A stretch of 64,000 bases of DNA from an uncultured Paracoccaceae bacterium. Its GTDB lineage: Bacteria; Pseudomonadota; Alphaproteobacteria; Rhodobacterales; Rhodobacteraceae. The notes under the pieces are model-generated. The model was not told the origin of the DNA and did no database searches. It was given only the letters and a program-made list of their open reading frames with translations. Made by a program: the position numbers and the translations under genes. Of the stretch, positions 62,682 to 64,000 are shown piece after piece. Every line of letters starts with the position of its first letter. The stretch's first letter is position 1. The DNA is taken from contig CATOSU010000002.1 of NCBI GenBank assembly GCA_951812615.1, forward strand, positions 434,001-498,000, given 5' to 3'.

Positions 62682-64000
62682 ATGACGCGAACATTGTCGG
62701 TCATCATTTACCTCTTTGCCGTTGCGGTCCTGACAACGTCCGTATGGTACTATTCCGCCCGTCAGACGGTCAGCGCGCTGGCCATTCGCGGCCAGTCCGA
62801 CCTTGCCCTTGCCTCGGACCGGCTGGTCAGCGGGATTTCCGGGTACCGGCTGCTGGCCGTGGCACTGGCCCGCGATCCGCGTCTGCAATCGCCCGAAACA
62901 CCCCGGGCCGAACTGGAAACCGTGCTGCGCCGGGCGGCGGACCTGTCCGGCGCGCTGGACTTTGTGCTGCTGAACGATCAGCGCGTCGTGCAGGCCGGCG
63001 CATCGGGCAGCGCAACCGACGCCTGGTCGGGGGAACCGCTGATCTCGCACGCGCTGCACGGAACGCTGGGCACGCACCTGATGTTCAGCGAAGAATTCGG
63101 CCGGCGGACCTTTCTGATCGCGACACCGGTGTTCGGACCCGCGGGCCCGGTCCGGCGGGTTCTGGTCGCCGCCGTCGATCTGGAGCGGATCGAGGCGGAT
63201 TTCCGCGGCGACCGCCCGGCAGTGTTCATCACCGACAATGCCGGAACGATCTATTTCACGAACCGGTCGGAACTGGTGCTGAAGTCCAGCCGCCCCGGCA
63301 CGGGAGGGGTCGGCCGGGACGACGCCGGGTTCCTGAACTACACGCCGGGCCGTTTTCCGGGCGCTGAAATCTGGACGATTTCGGCCGGACGCTACCTGCC
63401 GCGCCGGGCTTTGCGGGTGACACAGGATCTGCCGGTCATCGGTATGCGGGCCGAAGCGCTTGTTGACGTGGCCCCGGCCTTTGCCACCGCCTGGCTGCAG
63501 GCCGCCGTTGTCGGGTTTGCCATGCTGCTTTTCGGCGCGATCTTCTTTTTGGTCACGCGCCAGCGCCGCGCGCTGGCGGTGGCCAACGAAGCGCTCGAAG
63601 GTCAGGTCAGCGCCCGCACGCGGGAACTGTCTGACGCCAACATCGCCCTGCGCGCCGAGGTGAACGAACGGATCGAGGCCGAAAAGGCGCTGAAACAGGC
63701 CCAGTCAGACCTGATACAGGCCGAAAAGCTCAGCGCGCTGGGCAAGATGTCGGCCGGCATCAGCCACGAACTCAACCAACCGCTGATGGCAATTCAGTCC
63801 TTCGCCGAAAATGGCGCCCTGTTTCTGGCCCGCGGAAACGCCGAAAAGGCCGGGGCGAACCTGTCGCGTATCAGCGATCTGGCCGCCCGCATGGCCCGCA
63901 TCATTCGCAACTTCCGCGCTTTTGCCCGACAAGAGAAAGAGACCGTGAACCGGGTTGACCTGATCAAGGCGGTCGACGCAGCGGTCGATCTGGCCAGGGG
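62682..64000 (+). CDS. DctB-like sensor histidine kinase, cut by the window end
   Basis: Open from an ATG at 62682 to the window edge, 439 codons visible. N-terminal helix (VIIYLFAVAVLTTSVWYY), a periplasmic sensor of about 230 residues, second helix (AAVVGFAMLLFGAIFFLV), then a coiled coil (EVNERIEAEKALKQAQSDLIQAEKL) and the dimerisation H-box ISHELNQPLMAIQSF with His362. The ATPase domain is off-window. The layout is that of DctB-type C4-dicarboxylate sensors, which control TRAP or Dct transporters, here possibly the one at 56613-59448. Confidence 0.88.
   Translation, partial: MTRTLSVIIYLFAVAVLTTSVWYYSARQTVSALAIRGQSDLALASDRLVSGISGYRLLAVALARDPRLQSPETPRAELETVLRRAADLSGALDFVLLNDQRVVQAGASGSATDAWSGEPLISHALHGTLGTHLMFSEEFGRRTFLIATPVFGPAGPVRRVLVAAVDLERIEADFRGDRPAVFITDNAGTIYFTNRSELVLKSSRPGTGGVGRDDAGFLNYTPGRFPGAEIWTISAGRYLPRRALRVTQDLPVIGMRAEALVDVAPAFATAWLQAAVVGFAMLLFGAIFFLVTRQRRALAVANEALEGQVSARTRELSDANIALRAEVNERIEAEKALKQAQSDLIQAEKLSALGKMSAGISHELNQPLMAIQSFAENGALFLARGNAEKAGANLSRISDLAARMARIIRNFRAFARQEKETVNRVDLIKAVDAAVDLAR

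Noticed and set aside
1-64000. CRISPR arrays, rRNA and tRNA genes
   Set aside because: No regularly spaced repeat array and no tRNA or rRNA signature was seen by eye; the 21-bp triplet at 62 kb lacks spacers.

Overview
The window looks like chromosomal or large-replicon DNA of a marine alphaproteobacterium of the Rhodobacteraceae (Roseobacter) type. The pointers are two TRAP systems, many SDRs, a DUF1127 protein, FCD-type GntR regulators, ATGA-coupled operons and fairly high GC. From about 31.9 kb onward, just after an IS91-type element, the DNA is visibly more GC-rich than before it. This is a gene-dense accessory/catabolic region with many scars.

Layout, left half. 0.1-5 kb: a GntR-controlled catabolic operon on the minus strand (SDR, split transketolase, TRAP binding protein) with a perfect inverted-repeat operator and a second partial copy upstream of the regulator. 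5-9.6 kb: an HxlR regulator divergent from an MDR-SDR-SDR operon, then a DUF1127 protein and another SDR operon carrying a near-identical palindrome. 9.7-12.8 kb: a gamma-carbonic anhydrase-like gene and a scarred zone in which an FCD regulator is split by an IS256-family element (9-bp target duplication) and abuts a truncated fatty acid hydroxylase. 12.9-18 kb: a tiny repeat protein, a methyltransferase and an unrecognised two-gene operon of exported proteins, one with a polymerase-beta-type nucleotidyltransferase signature. 18.9-28.1 kb: a polar amino acid ABC transporter operon with M20 hydrolase, aminotransferase, CoA-transferase and thiolase, divergent from a LysR regulator and visibly decaying: nonsense codon in a permease, frameshifted thiolase, deleted and frameshifted creatininase. 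29.4-32.4 kb: tyrosine recombinase (frameshifted) plus IS91 transposase, then a decapitated mscS.

Layout, right half. 32.4-39.4 kb: omega-amino acid aminotransferase, an LptF-like permease and a set of lipid-sugar enzymes (GT2, LAB_N protein, GT39, ArnT-like). 39.4-42.4 kb: PEP-hydrolase-family protein, sugar-phosphate epimerase and an orphan PhnM. 42.5-55.5 kb: a long minus-strand operon with a branched-chain-type ABC transporter, aromatic aldehyde dehydrogenase, coniferyl-alcohol-dehydrogenase-like SDR, flotillin, a 1069-residue self-sufficient reductive dehalogenase and a desaturase (frameshifted). 55.7-64 kb: FCD regulator, complete TRAP transporter, FAD/NAD(P) protein, TauD-type dioxygenase, MarR regulator with 21-bp-spaced repeats, and the start of a DctB-like sensor kinase cut by the window edge.

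The most exciting system is the 43.4-55.5 kb operon. Its gene content reads as import of a (halo)aromatic, oxidation of a benzylic alcohol and aldehyde to the acid, and cytoplasmic NAD(P)H-driven reductive removal of halogen by a B12/Fe-S protein fused to its own reductase. This is inferred from families and order; the substrate is not shown by the sequence.
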